This document shows positions 25,615 through 33,933 of a stretch of DNA of 64,000 nucleotides, piece by piece (position 1 is the stretch's first letter; each line of letters begins with the position of its first letter). Source of the stretch: Haloechinothrix alba (GTDB lineage Bacteria; Actinomycetota; Actinomycetes; Mycobacteriales; Pseudonocardiaceae); the NCBI RefSeq assembly GCF_900188115.1, contig NZ_FZNW01000003.1, positions 212,849 to 276,848 of the forward strand. The letters are read 5' to 3'. The notes under the pieces were generated by a model. That model was not told the origin of the DNA and did not search any database. It worked only from the letters and a program-made list of their open reading frames with translations. The translations under genes were made by a program, and so were the position numbers.

Positions 25615-26555
25615 TGAGCGCACCACCAGTGGTCGATGGCCGCGCCGGTGGAGCGGCGGCACCGGCGCGGTCGACCACGCCCACAGCCGTCGAGCGACTC
25701 AAGCGCCGCATCCCGCTTCTACCGGCGCTCGTGCTGACGATCGTGCTGACCCAGGTGCCGTTGCTCGGCACGGTCTACTACAGCTTCCATTCCCGCAACC
25801 TGCTGCGCGGGGATGCGATCGAGTTCGTCTGGTTCGCCAACTACGCCGACATTCTCGGTGACGAGCATTTCCGTACGGCCGTGCTCAACACGGTGGTGCT
25901 CACCGCCAGCACGGTCACGCTGTCCATCGCACTCGGCGTCGCGCTCGCCGTGCTGCTGGACAAGGCGTTCCTGGGGCGGAGCGTGGTGCGCACGCTGCTG
26001 ATCACGCCCTTCCTGGTGATGCCTGCCGTGGCGGCCCTGCTGTGGAAGCACGCGATGTTCGACCCCGTCTACGGCCTGCTGAACTGGTTCCTCTCTCTGG
26101 TGGGAGTCGGCCCGATCGACTGGATCAGCGAGCTGCCCATGTTCTCGATCGTGCTGATGATGACGTGGCAGTGGACGCCGTTCATGATGCTGATCGTGCT
26201 CGCCGGGCTGCAGAGCCAGTCCCCCGAGGTGCTCGAGGCCGCGAAGGTTGACGGCGCGCGCGCGTTCGCCACGTTCCGACGTATCACCCTGCCGCACCTG
26301 AGGCGCTTCATCGAACTGGGGATCCTGCTCGGTTCGATCTTCATCGTGCAGACCTTCGACGCGATCTTCCTGATCACCCAGGGTGGGCCGGGGCAGGCGA
26401 CGATGAACCTGCCGTACTTCATCTACCAGCGCACGTTCCGGGCGTTCGAGGTCGGTGAGTCCGCGGCAGCCGGGGTCATCGTCGTCGCGGGCACGATCGT
26501 GATCGCGATCTTCGCTCTCCGGGTGATCCTGAACCTGTTCCGAGAGGAGGGGTGA
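25611..26555 (+). CDS. ABC importer permease, MalF-type
   Basis: A 314-residue permease with six membrane segments. The EAA loop, which contacts the ATPase, is visible as EVLEAAKVDGARAFATFRRITLPHLRR. The GTG start at 25611 overlaps the binding-protein stop (GTGA); ATG 25614 is an alternative. Pairs with the next gene to form the transport channel for the polyol or sugar captured by the lipoprotein. Confidence 0.9.
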   Translation: MMSAPPVVDGRAGGAAAPARSTTPTAVERLKRRIPLLPALVLTIVLTQVPLLGTVYYSFHSRNLLRGDAIEFVWFANYADILGDEHFRTAVLNTVVLTASTVTLSIALGVALAVLLDKAFLGRSVVRTLLITPFLVMPAVAALLWKHAMFDPVYGLLNWFLSLVGVGPIDWISELPMFSIVLMMTWQWTPFMMLIVLAGLQSQSPEVLEAAKVDGARAFATFRRITLPHLRRFIELGILLGSIFIVQTFDAIFLITQGGPGQATMNLPYFIYQRTFRAFEVGESAAAGVIVVAGTIVIAIFALRVILNLFREEG

Positions 26556-26558
26556 GCC

Positions 26559-27449
26559 GTGCTCGAGACCGCCCCGACACCACCGGCATCCGGCGAGGCC
26601 TCGCACAGCGAGCGGGCGGCGGCGGCCCGGCGCCGCACGCGGCGACCGCGCTCGCTCGGCGTCGCGGCGCTGGCCTGGACGGTCGGGCTGGTGTTCTTCT
26701 TCCCCGTGCTGTGGATGTTCCTCACCGGCTTCAAGCACGAGAGCGAGGCCTCGACGACGCCGCCGACATGGTTGTTCGTGCCGACGTTCGACCAGTTCCG
26801 GGCGATCCTGGGTCGCGACTTCCTGCCGTACTTCCTGAACTCGCTGACCGCATCGGTCCTGTCCACGGTTCTGGTGGTCGTCCTGGCCGTCCCCGCAGCC
26901 TACGCCCTGTCCCTGGCTCCGGTGCGGCGATGGAAGGATGCGCTGTTCTTCTTCATCTCGACCCGCATGATGCCGCCGGTCGCGATCATCCTGCCGCTGT
27001 ACATCATCGCCAACAACATCGGACTGCTCGACAACGTCACGATGCTGTCCGTTGTGTACACCGTGATGAACCTGCCGATCGCGGTATGGATGATCCGGTC
27101 GTTCCTCGTCGAGCTGCCTGCCGAGGTGCTGGAGGCATCGCGCGTCGACGGCGCGAGTATCGGCACCGAGATACGACGCATCATACTGCCGATGATCGCT
27201 CCAGGGGTGGCCGCGACCGCGCTGATCTGCTTCATCTTCGCGTGGAACGAGTTCTTCTTCGCGGTGAGCCTGACCTCTACGAAGGCGGCTACCGTGCCGG
27301 TGTTTCTCACCGGCTTCATCACGGCGGAAGGGCTGTTCTTGGCGCAGCTGTCCGCCGCGTCGATGATGGCGGCCCTTCCGGTGATCCTCGCCGGGTGGGT
27401 GGCCCAGAAATGGTTGGTTCGTGGTCTTTCCCTCGGGGCGGTGAAGTGA
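26559..27449 (+). CDS. ABC importer permease, MalG-type
   Basis: A 296-residue permease. An Arg/Ala-rich cytosolic N-terminus is followed by six membrane segments. The EAA loop reads EVLEASRVDGASIGTEIRRIILPMIAPG. FFFISTRMMPPVAIILPLYII is typical of mannitol/sorbitol MtlG/SmoG permeases. It starts 3 bp after the MalF-type gene and is immediately followed by the dehydrogenase ATG (TGAATG). Confidence 0.9.
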   Translation: MLETAPTPPASGEASHSERAAAARRRTRRPRSLGVAALAWTVGLVFFFPVLWMFLTGFKHESEASTTPPTWLFVPTFDQFRAILGRDFLPYFLNSLTASVLSTVLVVVLAVPAAYALSLAPVRRWKDALFFFISTRMMPPVAIILPLYIIANNIGLLDNVTMLSVVYTVMNLPIAVWMIRSFLVELPAEVLEASRVDGASIGTEIRRIILPMIAPGVAATALICFIFAWNEFFFAVSLTSTKAATVPVFLTGFITAEGLFLAQLSAASMMAALPVILAGWVAQKWLVRGLSLGAVK

Positions 27450-28451
27450 ATGCGCGCTGCTGTCATAGAAACTCCAGGCCGGGTCTCGGTCAGCTCCGTC
27501 GCCGATCCGGCTCCGGAGGAGCGCCAGGTGGTCATCGAGGTCGCTTCGGTGGGTATCTGCGGCACGGACCTGCATATCCTCGACGGCGAGTTCGCCCCGA
27601 CCCCGTATCCGATCATCCCGGGGCATGAGTTCGCAGGCACGGTCGTGGCGATCGGTTCGCAGGTCACGGAGGTTGCCGAGGGAGAAAGGGTCGCCGTGGA
27701 TCCCTCGCTGTTCTGCGCGGAGTGCCACTACTGCGCGCTCGGCAGGGAGAACTTGTGCGAACGGTGGAGCGCGATCGGAGTGACGACCTCGGGCGCGTGC
27801 GCCGAGTACGCGCTGGCTCCGGTGGCCAACTGCCAGCGCATTCCCGAGCAGATGTCGCTCGAGCATGCTGCGCTCATCGAGCCGCTGTCCTGTGCCGTGC
27901 ACGGGTTCGACCTGCTGCCCTGCCGCATGGGTGAGCACTACCTCGTGTACGGGGCGGGAACGATGGGCCTGATGATGGCGCAGCTGGCCAGGCGGGCAGG
28001 CGCCGCCAGCGTGTCCGTGGTCGACCTCAACCCCGATCGGCTCGATGTCGCGGCGGCGCTCGGTGCCGACGCTGTCGCGCGAGACGCCGACGAGCTCGAT
28101 CGGCCGCAGGGCTGGGAGGTCGTGGTGGACTGCACCGGTGCGGTACCCGCGATCGAGGACGGTCTCCGGCGGGTGCGGCGGGGCGGCACCTTCGAGGTAT
28201 TCGGGGTCGCTGCTGCCGAGGCCTCCGCTTCGTTCTCACCGTTTCGCGTGTACAACGACGAGATCACCATCGTCGGCAGCATGGCCGTGCTGCACAGCTT
28301 CGAACGCGCGGTGGCCCTGATGTCTGCGGGCGCCGTCGACGCGGCGACGATGCTCAGCCACAGCTTCGCGCTCGAGGACTACGCCGAGGCCATCGAGGCG
28401 TTCCGGCAGGGCCTCGGCCGCAAGTTGCAGATCAATCCCGCTCGACCCTAG
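27450..28451 (+). CDS. Zinc-dependent alcohol (polyol) dehydrogenase
   Basis: A 333-residue medium-chain dehydrogenase. The catalytic zinc site is GICGTDLHI and GHEFAGTV, the structural zinc loop keeps four cysteines (FCAECHYCALGRENLC), and the Rossmann motif GAGTMGLMMAQ is followed by VVDLN (NAD preference). It is embedded in the importer operon, so it should oxidise the imported sugar alcohol, for example D-arabitol to D-xylulose, which xylB would phosphorylate. It is a second, distinct enzyme from that at 20626-21651. Confidence 0.88.
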   Translation: MRAAVIETPGRVSVSSVADPAPEERQVVIEVASVGICGTDLHILDGEFAPTPYPIIPGHEFAGTVVAIGSQVTEVAEGERVAVDPSLFCAECHYCALGRENLCERWSAIGVTTSGACAEYALAPVANCQRIPEQMSLEHAALIEPLSCAVHGFDLLPCRMGEHYLVYGAGTMGLMMAQLARRAGAASVSVVDLNPDRLDVAAALGADAVARDADELDRPQGWEVVVDCTGAVPAIEDGLRRVRRGGTFEVFGVAAAEASASFSPFRVYNDEITIVGSMAVLHSFERAVALMSAGAVDAATMLSHSFALEDYAEAIEAFRQGLGRKLQINPARP

Positions 28452-28484
28452 CGGCCGAGGAGATAACAGGAAGGACACGCCGTC

Positions 28485-29582
28485 ATGGCAACGATCACCT
28501 ACGAGGCGGCCACCCGCTTCTATCCCGGGTCGGAACGTCCGGCTGTCGACGGCCTGGAAATCAGTATCGAGGACGGGGAGTTCCTGGTCCTGGTCGGCCC
28601 GTCCGGGTGCGGAAAGTCCACGTCGTTGCGGATGCTCGCCGGCCTGGAGGACGTGGACGAGGGCGCGATCCGCATCGGGGACAGGGACGTGACCACGCTC
28701 GCCCCCGGCCGACGGGACGTGGCGATGGTGTTCCAGTCCTATGCCCTCTACCCGCACATGAACGTGGCCGAGAACATGGCTTTCGCCCTGGAAATGGCGA
28801 AGATGCCCAAGCAGGAGCGCCGTAGGCGCGTCAGGGAGGCCGCCAGGATCCTTGACCTGGAGCCGTTCCTGGACCGCAAACCCAAGTCGCTCTCCGGAGG
28901 TCAGCGCCAGCGTGTCGCGATGGGACGCGCGATCGTGCGTGAGCCGCAGGCGTTCCTCATGGACGAGCCGCTGTCGAACCTGGACGCCAAGCTCCGCGTG
29001 TCGACTCGCTCGCAGATCGCTGCGCTGCAGAAGCGGCTCGGGGTCACCACCGTCTACGTCACGCATGACCAGGTCGAGGCGATGACGATGGGGGATCGAG
29101 TGGCGGTGCTCAACGAGGGGGTGCTGCAGCAGTGCGACTCACCCCGGGCGCTTTACCAGCGCCCTGCCAACGCCTTCGTGGCAGGCTTCATCGGCTCGCC
29201 CGCGATGAACATCCGGGAGTTCGCGGTGCACGACGGGCACGCCCGGATCGGAGATCGTGATGTCGAGGTGTCGGACGAGCTGCGAGCCGCGCTGGCCGAT
29301 GAGGGGTTGGATCGAGTCCTGCTGGGGTTCCGCCCGGAATCGGTCGATCTCGTCGGCCCTTCCGAGGGGTTCACGGCATCCGTGCAGCTGGTCGAGGAGC
29401 TCGGCGCCGATGCCTACCTGTACTGCAGTATCGCCGGAACCGACCATGCCGGTGATCCGGACATCGTGACCCGTATCGACCCGGCTCGGCCGCCGCGCGT
29501 GGGGGAGACCGTGCACCTTCGGGTGCGTGCCGGCCACGAGCACGCGTTCTCCCCGGTCACGGGAGAGCGACTGAGTTCCTGA
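28485..29582 (+). CDS. Sugar ABC importer ATPase (MsmX/UgpC/SmoK type)
   Basis: A 365-residue ATPase with all motifs: Walker A GPSGCGKST, Q-loop VFQSYALYPHM, signature LSGGQRQRVAMGRA, Walker B AFLMDEPLSNLD, and switch His in VYVTHDQVEAMTMGDRV. A C-terminal TOBE/regulatory domain of about 130 residues is typical of carbohydrate importers. Last gene of the operon, 33 bp after the dehydrogenase. Many actinobacteria share one MsiK ATPase, so a dedicated copy here is notable. Confidence 0.92.
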   Translation: MATITYEAATRFYPGSERPAVDGLEISIEDGEFLVLVGPSGCGKSTSLRMLAGLEDVDEGAIRIGDRDVTTLAPGRRDVAMVFQSYALYPHMNVAENMAFALEMAKMPKQERRRRVREAARILDLEPFLDRKPKSLSGGQRQRVAMGRAIVREPQAFLMDEPLSNLDAKLRVSTRSQIAALQKRLGVTTVYVTHDQVEAMTMGDRVAVLNEGVLQQCDSPRALYQRPANAFVAGFIGSPAMNIREFAVHDGHARIGDRDVEVSDELRAALADEGLDRVLLGFRPESVDLVGPSEGFTASVQLVEELGADAYLYCSIAGTDHAGDPDIVTRIDPARPPRVGETVHLRVRAGHEHAFSPVTGERLSS

Positions 29583-29617
29583 TACGCGGCACCGCGGGTG
29601 GATCGCACCCGAAGACC

Positions 29618-30331
29618 TCACCTGCCGAGCAGCGAGCCGAGCGAGGTGTCCGCGTCCAGCTCGCCCCCCAGGGCGCGAGCCGTGCCCGACAGCATCGAGC
29701 AGAGCGCCGTCGTCAGGTAGGTCGTGAGCTGGCCCGCGCTCAACGACCTCTCGTTCGGATCGGCGCGCCAGCTGTTCACCGTCGCGTCCACGAACCCGAG
29801 CACGCCGAATGCCGTTGGCCGTGCGAGCCGGGGATCGCCGTCGTAACGCGCCAGCGCGCGGCCGACGAGATCCTCCACGCGCGCGGCAACAGCCGTGCGC
29901 GCGCCGCTGATCGCCTGCGAGGCGAGAACCTGCTTGTCGCTGGATCCGGCGACGAGGAAGTGATGCAGGTGGGGGTGCCGCTCGATCCAGCTCACATACG
30001 TACCCACCGCGTGCCGGATGACCTCGCTCAGCGTCCCGTCCGGCGACAGTACCGGCGTCAGCTCGGCGAGGAGCATGTCCACGATGCGGCGGCGAACGTG
30101 CTCGTCGAGGTCCTCGCGGCCGTCGAAGTGCCGGTAGACGACCTGGCGGGGCAGCTCCAGCCGCTGCGCGATGCGCCGCACGCTGACGCCGGTGCCCTCC
30201 TCCTCGATGGCGCGCAGCGCCGCGTCGACGACTTCCGTGCGGCGCTGTTCCTTGTGTTCCTGCCAGCGTGTCGTACGCCCGTCGACGCGTGCGTCCTTGG
30301 TCGTGTTCACCGTATCCAGCACGGCTGCCAC
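29618..30331 (-). CDS. TetR-family repressor of the diiron/flavin oxygenase operon
   Basis: A 237-residue TetR regulator. HTH: EVVDAALRAIEEEGTGVSVRRIAQRLELPRQVVYRHFDGREDL. The C-terminal ligand domain is helical with no assigned ligand. GTG 30331 is preferred; ATG 30361 would place the start next to the operator at 30366-30382. Divergent from the AurF-like and monooxygenase genes, which it presumably represses. Confidence 0.82.
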   Translation of the reverse strand: MAAVLDTVNTTKDARVDGRTTRWQEHKEQRRTEVVDAALRAIEEEGTGVSVRRIAQRLELPRQVVYRHFDGREDLDEHVRRRIVDMLLAELTPVLSPDGTLSEVIRHAVGTYVSWIERHPHLHHFLVAGSSDKQVLASQAISGARTAVAARVEDLVGRALARYDGDPRLARPTAFGVLGFVDATVNSWRADPNERSLSAGQLTTYLTTALCSMLSGTARALGGELDADTSLGSLLGR

Positions 30332-30365
30332 TCTACATCGCTCGCTCGGCCGTCCGGTCATTGAC

Positions 30366-30382
30366 TGTGACAACATGTCACA
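30366..30382. promoter_or_regulatory. TetR operator, 7-3-7 inverted repeat
   Basis: TGTGACA (30366-30372) and TGTCACA (30376-30382) are perfect inverted arms with spacer ACA. A further half-site TGTGACG lies near 30393. The repeat sits between the divergent tetR and AurF-like genes and is the natural target of the adjacent TetR protein. Confidence 0.65.
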
Positions 30383-30443
30383 CTAATCTATGTGTGACGG
30401 TTGGTAACGGGTCAACAGTGGCCGTGCGAGCAAGGGAGCTGCG

Positions 30444-31340
30444 ATGGCCGAGAACGGGAACGTGACGCGGGAGCAGGTCGCCGAGAGGTTGCTCAGCGGG
30501 TCGGTCAAACGGTCCTACGAGCCTGTCGTGGATATCGACTGGGACGCCCCGCTGGACGAGAGCAAGCTGTTCCTGCCCGAGCGGGTCATCTCGCTGTACG
30601 GCACGCCACTGTGGGAGAGCATGAACCACGCGCAGCGCAGGGAGCTCTCCCGTCAGGAGCTGGCGAACGTGCTGAGCGCGGGGATCTGGTTCGAGAACGT
30701 GCTCAACAGGATGCTGTTGCGCGAGCTACTCGCCGAGGACCCCACGGACCGCCACGCCCATTACGCCCTGACCGAGATGGGGGACGAATGCCGGCACATG
30801 GTCATGTTCGGGCGGCTCATCGACCGGATAGGCGCGCGGCCCTACCGGTTGCGCGGGCTCGGCCTGCTGGGCGTCACGGCGTTGCCGACCGCCATCAGGC
30901 GCTCGTTCGTGTGGGTGGCCGCGTTGATCGGGGAGGAGATCTTCGACGCCCTGCAGCGGCGGATGGTGGACGCCCCCGAGCTCGAGCCGCTGGTGTCGCG
31001 GATGATGCGGATCCACGTGACCGAGGAAGCCAGGCACATCCGGTTCGCCCGTGAGGCCCTGGCCAGGACGGCCCCCTCCATGAGCCGGTGGGAACGGGAA
31101 TACACCGGCAACCTGATGGGCATCGGTGCCCCGCTGTTCGCGGCCCTGTTCACGAACCGGCACATGTACTCGCGCGCCGGTCTGGACGGTAAGGAGGCCA
31201 AGAGCCAGGCCCTGAACAACCCGTACTTCGCCGAGGCCCGGCGGTACGGGTTCGCCGATCTCGGGAACTTCCTGGAGAGCGTAGGCATGATGCGGCCTGC
31301 CGCCCGGTACATGTGGAAGCGCTGGGGGTTCATCGCATGA
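30444..31340 (+). CDS. AurF-like diiron oxygenase
   Basis: A 298-residue ferritin-fold protein of the AurF/diiron N-oxygenase type. Carboxylate/His ligands for a diiron site are visible in WFENVL, LTEMGDECRHMVMF, LIGEEIFDAL and VTEEARHIRFAREAL (two ExxH-type pairs). AurF oxidises aryl amines to nitro compounds, but many relatives have other or unknown substrates. ATG 30444 follows AAGGGAG by about 7 bp. Its stop overlaps the next start (ATGA), so it is translationally coupled to the flavin monooxygenase. The paired enzymes suggest a two-step oxidation. Confidence 0.83.
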   Translation: MAENGNVTREQVAERLLSGSVKRSYEPVVDIDWDAPLDESKLFLPERVISLYGTPLWESMNHAQRRELSRQELANVLSAGIWFENVLNRMLLRELLAEDPTDRHAHYALTEMGDECRHMVMFGRLIDRIGARPYRLRGLGLLGVTALPTAIRRSFVWVAALIGEEIFDALQRRMVDAPELEPLVSRMMRIHVTEEARHIRFAREALARTAPSMSRWEREYTGNLMGIGAPLFAALFTNRHMYSRAGLDGKEAKSQALNNPYFAEARRYGFADLGNFLESVGMMRPAARYMWKRWGFIA

Positions 31341-33148
31341 CCGCCGACACGCGCGCACAGGTGATCATCGTCGGAGCCGGCTTCGCCGGGTTGTGCACCG
31401 CCATCAAGCTCGCCGAGGCAGGTTTCGAGGACTTCCGCATCCTGGAGAAGGCCGATGAGCTCGGTGGCACCTGGCGGGAGAACACCTACCCGGGATGCAG
31501 CTGCGACGTCCCCTCGCTGATGTACTCGTACTCCTTCGCGCCGAACGCGCACTGGACGCGCATGTACGCCCGGCAACCGGAGATACTCGACTACCTTCGC
31601 CGCGTGGTGCGGCGCTACGGCCTCGGCAGGCACATCGAGTTCGGCACGGAGGTCACCTCCTACGAGTTCGACGAGGACGCGGACCGGTGGCACGTGCGGA
31701 CAGCAGGCGGACGGAGCTACTACCCGCGTATCGTGGTGGCCGCTCCCGGACCGCTGCACCAGCCGAAGGCTCCCGAGGTTCCCGGCAGGGACCGCTTCCG
31801 CGGGAAGAGCTTCCACTCGGCGCAGTGGGACCACTCCTACGACACCGCCGGCAAGCGCGTGGCGGTGATCGGGACCGGAGCCAGCGCCGTGCAGTTCGTC
31901 CCGCGGCTGGCGAGGGACGCGCAGCGGTTGTCGGTGTTCCAGCGCACACCGCACTGGGTGCTACCCAAATGGGACAGACGCCTGACCCGTACCGAACGGC
32001 TCGCCTTCCGCGTGGTCCCCGGGCTGCGCAGGCTGTACCGCTACGCGATCTACTGGATCCACGAGGCCCTCATCCTGGGGTTCCTGCACCCGCGCCTGAT
32101 GAGGCGTATCGAGGCGATCGCCAAGGGCCAGCTGCGACGCCAGGTTGCCGATCCCGGGCTCCGGCGCGCGCTGACCCCGGACTACACGATCGGCTGCAAG
32201 CGGATCCTGATCTCCAGCGACTACTATCCCGCGCTGCAACGCGAGAACGTCGAGCTGGTCACCGGAGGGATCGCCGAGATAACCGCGGACGGGATACGTA
32301 CCCACGACGGCTCCGAGCGGGAGTTCGACGCCATCGTCTACGCCACGGGCTTCGCCGTGAGCGACCGGTTCGCCGCCGAGCGCATCGTCGGCAAGGGTGG
32401 CCTGACGATCCAGCAAGCCTGGCGGGACGGCATGGAGGCCTTCCAGGGGATCGCGGTGGCCGGGTTCCCGAACTTCTTCCTGATGCTGGGGCCGAACTCC
32501 GGCGGCGGCAACCAGTCCATCGTGTTCATGATCGAGGCACAGGCGGGCTACATCGTGCAGTGCCTGCGACAGATGGAGCAGCGGGACGTTACCCGAATCG
32601 AGGTCCGTGCCGCGGTGCAGCGCCAGTTCAACCGGTGGGTGCACGGCAAGCTCGCGGGAAGCGTGTGGAACACCGGTGGCTGCGACAGCTGGTACCTGGA
32701 CGACACGGGCGCCAACCGCGCGGCCTGGCCGGGCTCGAGCGTCTCGTACTGGCGCCGGATGCGGCGGCTCAACCCGGAGCACTTCGAGTGGACCTCGGCC
32801 GCGGACCGCGAACCGGAGCATGCCTATCACGGACCCGCCACGCTGGCCGCCGGCACGGAGGAGCTGCCCGTGACGGTCACGCTGTCCGGGCACCTCGAAC
32901 CGATCGACGGGGCGTTCCACTGGTACGGCCGGGTCGCCGCCGACGACGCGGTGATCGCGTGGAAACGGGCCAACCGGCGGGTCATGCTCACCCTGCCGGG
33001 GCGCGAACCCGTGCACGCTCGGCTTGTCGAGGTGGATCCCTGGGGGCACGTGCGCATCAGCGGTGCGGGAATCCCCCCGTTCCCCGTCGAGTCGTTGGAG
33101 GAGATCGAGCGGACGGAGGTGACAGGCTCACCGGTTGCGGGGAGCTAG
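31337..33148 (+). CDS. Baeyer-Villiger-type flavin monooxygenase with C-terminal DUF4873
   Basis: A 603-residue FAD/NADPH monooxygenase. The FAD-binding GAGFAGL opens the protein (VIIVGAGFAGLCTA), LGGTWRENTYPGCSCDVPS follows, FRGKSFHSAQW matches the BVMO fingerprint FxGxxxHxxxW, and GTGASAVQ is the NADPH site. The last 90 or so residues (PVTVTLSGHLEPIDGAFHWYGRV..., HVRISGAGIPPFP) look like the DUF4873 domain found at the end of some actinobacterial FMOs. ATG 31337 overlaps the AurF-like stop. The substrate is unknown. Homologues include mycobacterial MymA-type enzymes. Confidence 0.87.
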   Translation: MTADTRAQVIIVGAGFAGLCTAIKLAEAGFEDFRILEKADELGGTWRENTYPGCSCDVPSLMYSYSFAPNAHWTRMYARQPEILDYLRRVVRRYGLGRHIEFGTEVTSYEFDEDADRWHVRTAGGRSYYPRIVVAAPGPLHQPKAPEVPGRDRFRGKSFHSAQWDHSYDTAGKRVAVIGTGASAVQFVPRLARDAQRLSVFQRTPHWVLPKWDRRLTRTERLAFRVVPGLRRLYRYAIYWIHEALILGFLHPRLMRRIEAIAKGQLRRQVADPGLRRALTPDYTIGCKRILISSDYYPALQRENVELVTGGIAEITADGIRTHDGSEREFDAIVYATGFAVSDRFAAERIVGKGGLTIQQAWRDGMEAFQGIAVAGFPNFFLMLGPNSGGGNQSIVFMIEAQAGYIVQCLRQMEQRDVTRIEVRAAVQRQFNRWVHGKLAGSVWNTGGCDSWYLDDTGANRAAWPGSSVSYWRRMRRLNPEHFEWTSAADREPEHAYHGPATLAAGTEELPVTVTLSGHLEPIDGAFHWYGRVAADDAVIAWKRANRRVMLTLPGREPVHARLVEVDPWGHVRISGAGIPPFPVESLEEIERTEVTGSPVAGS

Positions 33149-33819
33149 TCTCCTTCCGCGGCCTCGGGCGTCATGACCACTGCGGACGGTAGCGCGTCGA
33201 ACGCCTCGACCACTCGGCTCACGAGCGTGTCGCGCGCGCCGTGCCCCTTGCGTTCGCTGTGCCGCTCCTGCCTGACCCAGTTCTTGGCGCCGCAGCGCCA
33301 CGCGCCGACCGCCAGCTCGCCGAGCAGGCGCAACCGCACGTCGGCACGGCTGTCCACGGCCAGCTTCGACTCGATCTGCTCGACAAGTCGTTCCTGGGTT
33401 CGCAGCGAGCACACGTTGCTGTGGTCGCGCAGCGCCGGGGTGCGCGCGATCAGGCCTCGAGTGGCGATGAAACGTCGCTCCCACTCGGCGTCCATCCCCT
33501 CCAGCGCCGAGACCAGTGCCCGCCGGAGGGTCGCCAGCACCGGACCGTCCAGCGGGGTGCGGGCGAACCCGGCGACGTACGCGTCCCACAGCTCGGTTTC
33601 CGCGGCCGTCGCGACGTCCTCCTTGCTCGAGAAGTAGCGGAAGAACGTGCGCTTGGAGACTTCGACCTCGTCGACGACCTCGTCGAGGGTGATCTCGTCG
33701 AAACCGCGCTCGAGGAACAGCCTGAGTGCCGCGTCCACGAGGGCGCGGTGGGTGCGGAGCTTCTTGCGCTCCCGCAGGGGGAGGTCGCGGTCGGGGTTCG
33801 CCGGCATGCGCGGGGTCAC
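33145..33819 (-). CDS. TetR-family regulator of the adjacent MFS transporter
   Basis: A 220-224-residue TetR protein. HTH: THRALVDAALRLFLERGFDEITLDEVVDEVEVSKRTFFRYFSSKEDV. The C-terminal domain has several Arg/Trp-rich helices. GTG 33819 is close to GAGGTG; ATG 33807 is an alternative. It is divergent from an MFS gene across an operator-like repeat, the usual arrangement of an efflux pump and its repressor. Its 3' end overlaps the convergent monooxygenase stop by 4 bp. Confidence 0.83.
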   Translation of the reverse strand: MTPRMPANPDRDLPLRERKKLRTHRALVDAALRLFLERGFDEITLDEVVDEVEVSKRTFFRYFSSKEDVATAAETELWDAYVAGFARTPLDGPVLATLRRALVSALEGMDAEWERRFIATRGLIARTPALRDHSNVCSLRTQERLVEQIESKLAVDSRADVRLRLLGELAVGAWRCGAKNWVRQERHSERKGHGARDTLVSRVVEAFDALPSAVVMTPEAAEGD

Positions 33820-33872
33820 CACCTCAGCGTAACGAGGGCGCGGTGCGGGACACGCCACTCGCCATATTGTGA

Positions 33873-33894
33873 CAGTAAGTGTAAACTGCCACTG
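33873..33894. promoter_or_regulatory. Imperfect palindrome, probable TetR operator
   Basis: A 22-bp imperfect inverted repeat with outer arms CAGT/ACTG and inner GT/AC pairs (CAGTnnnnGTnnACnnnnACTG). It lies between the divergent tetR (33819) and MFS (33934) genes in a locally A+T-rich stretch. Confidence 0.45.
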
Positions 33895-33933
33895 AATGAC
33901 ATTATTGCTCGGGCGAATCGGCCAGGGGGACTG

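Noticed and set aside
25719..27938. A 739-codon minus-strand frame opposite the ABC permeases
   Set aside because: Composition is Arg/His/Gln/Asp-rich with no domain; the opposite strand encodes coupled permease and dehydrogenase genes with conserved motifs.
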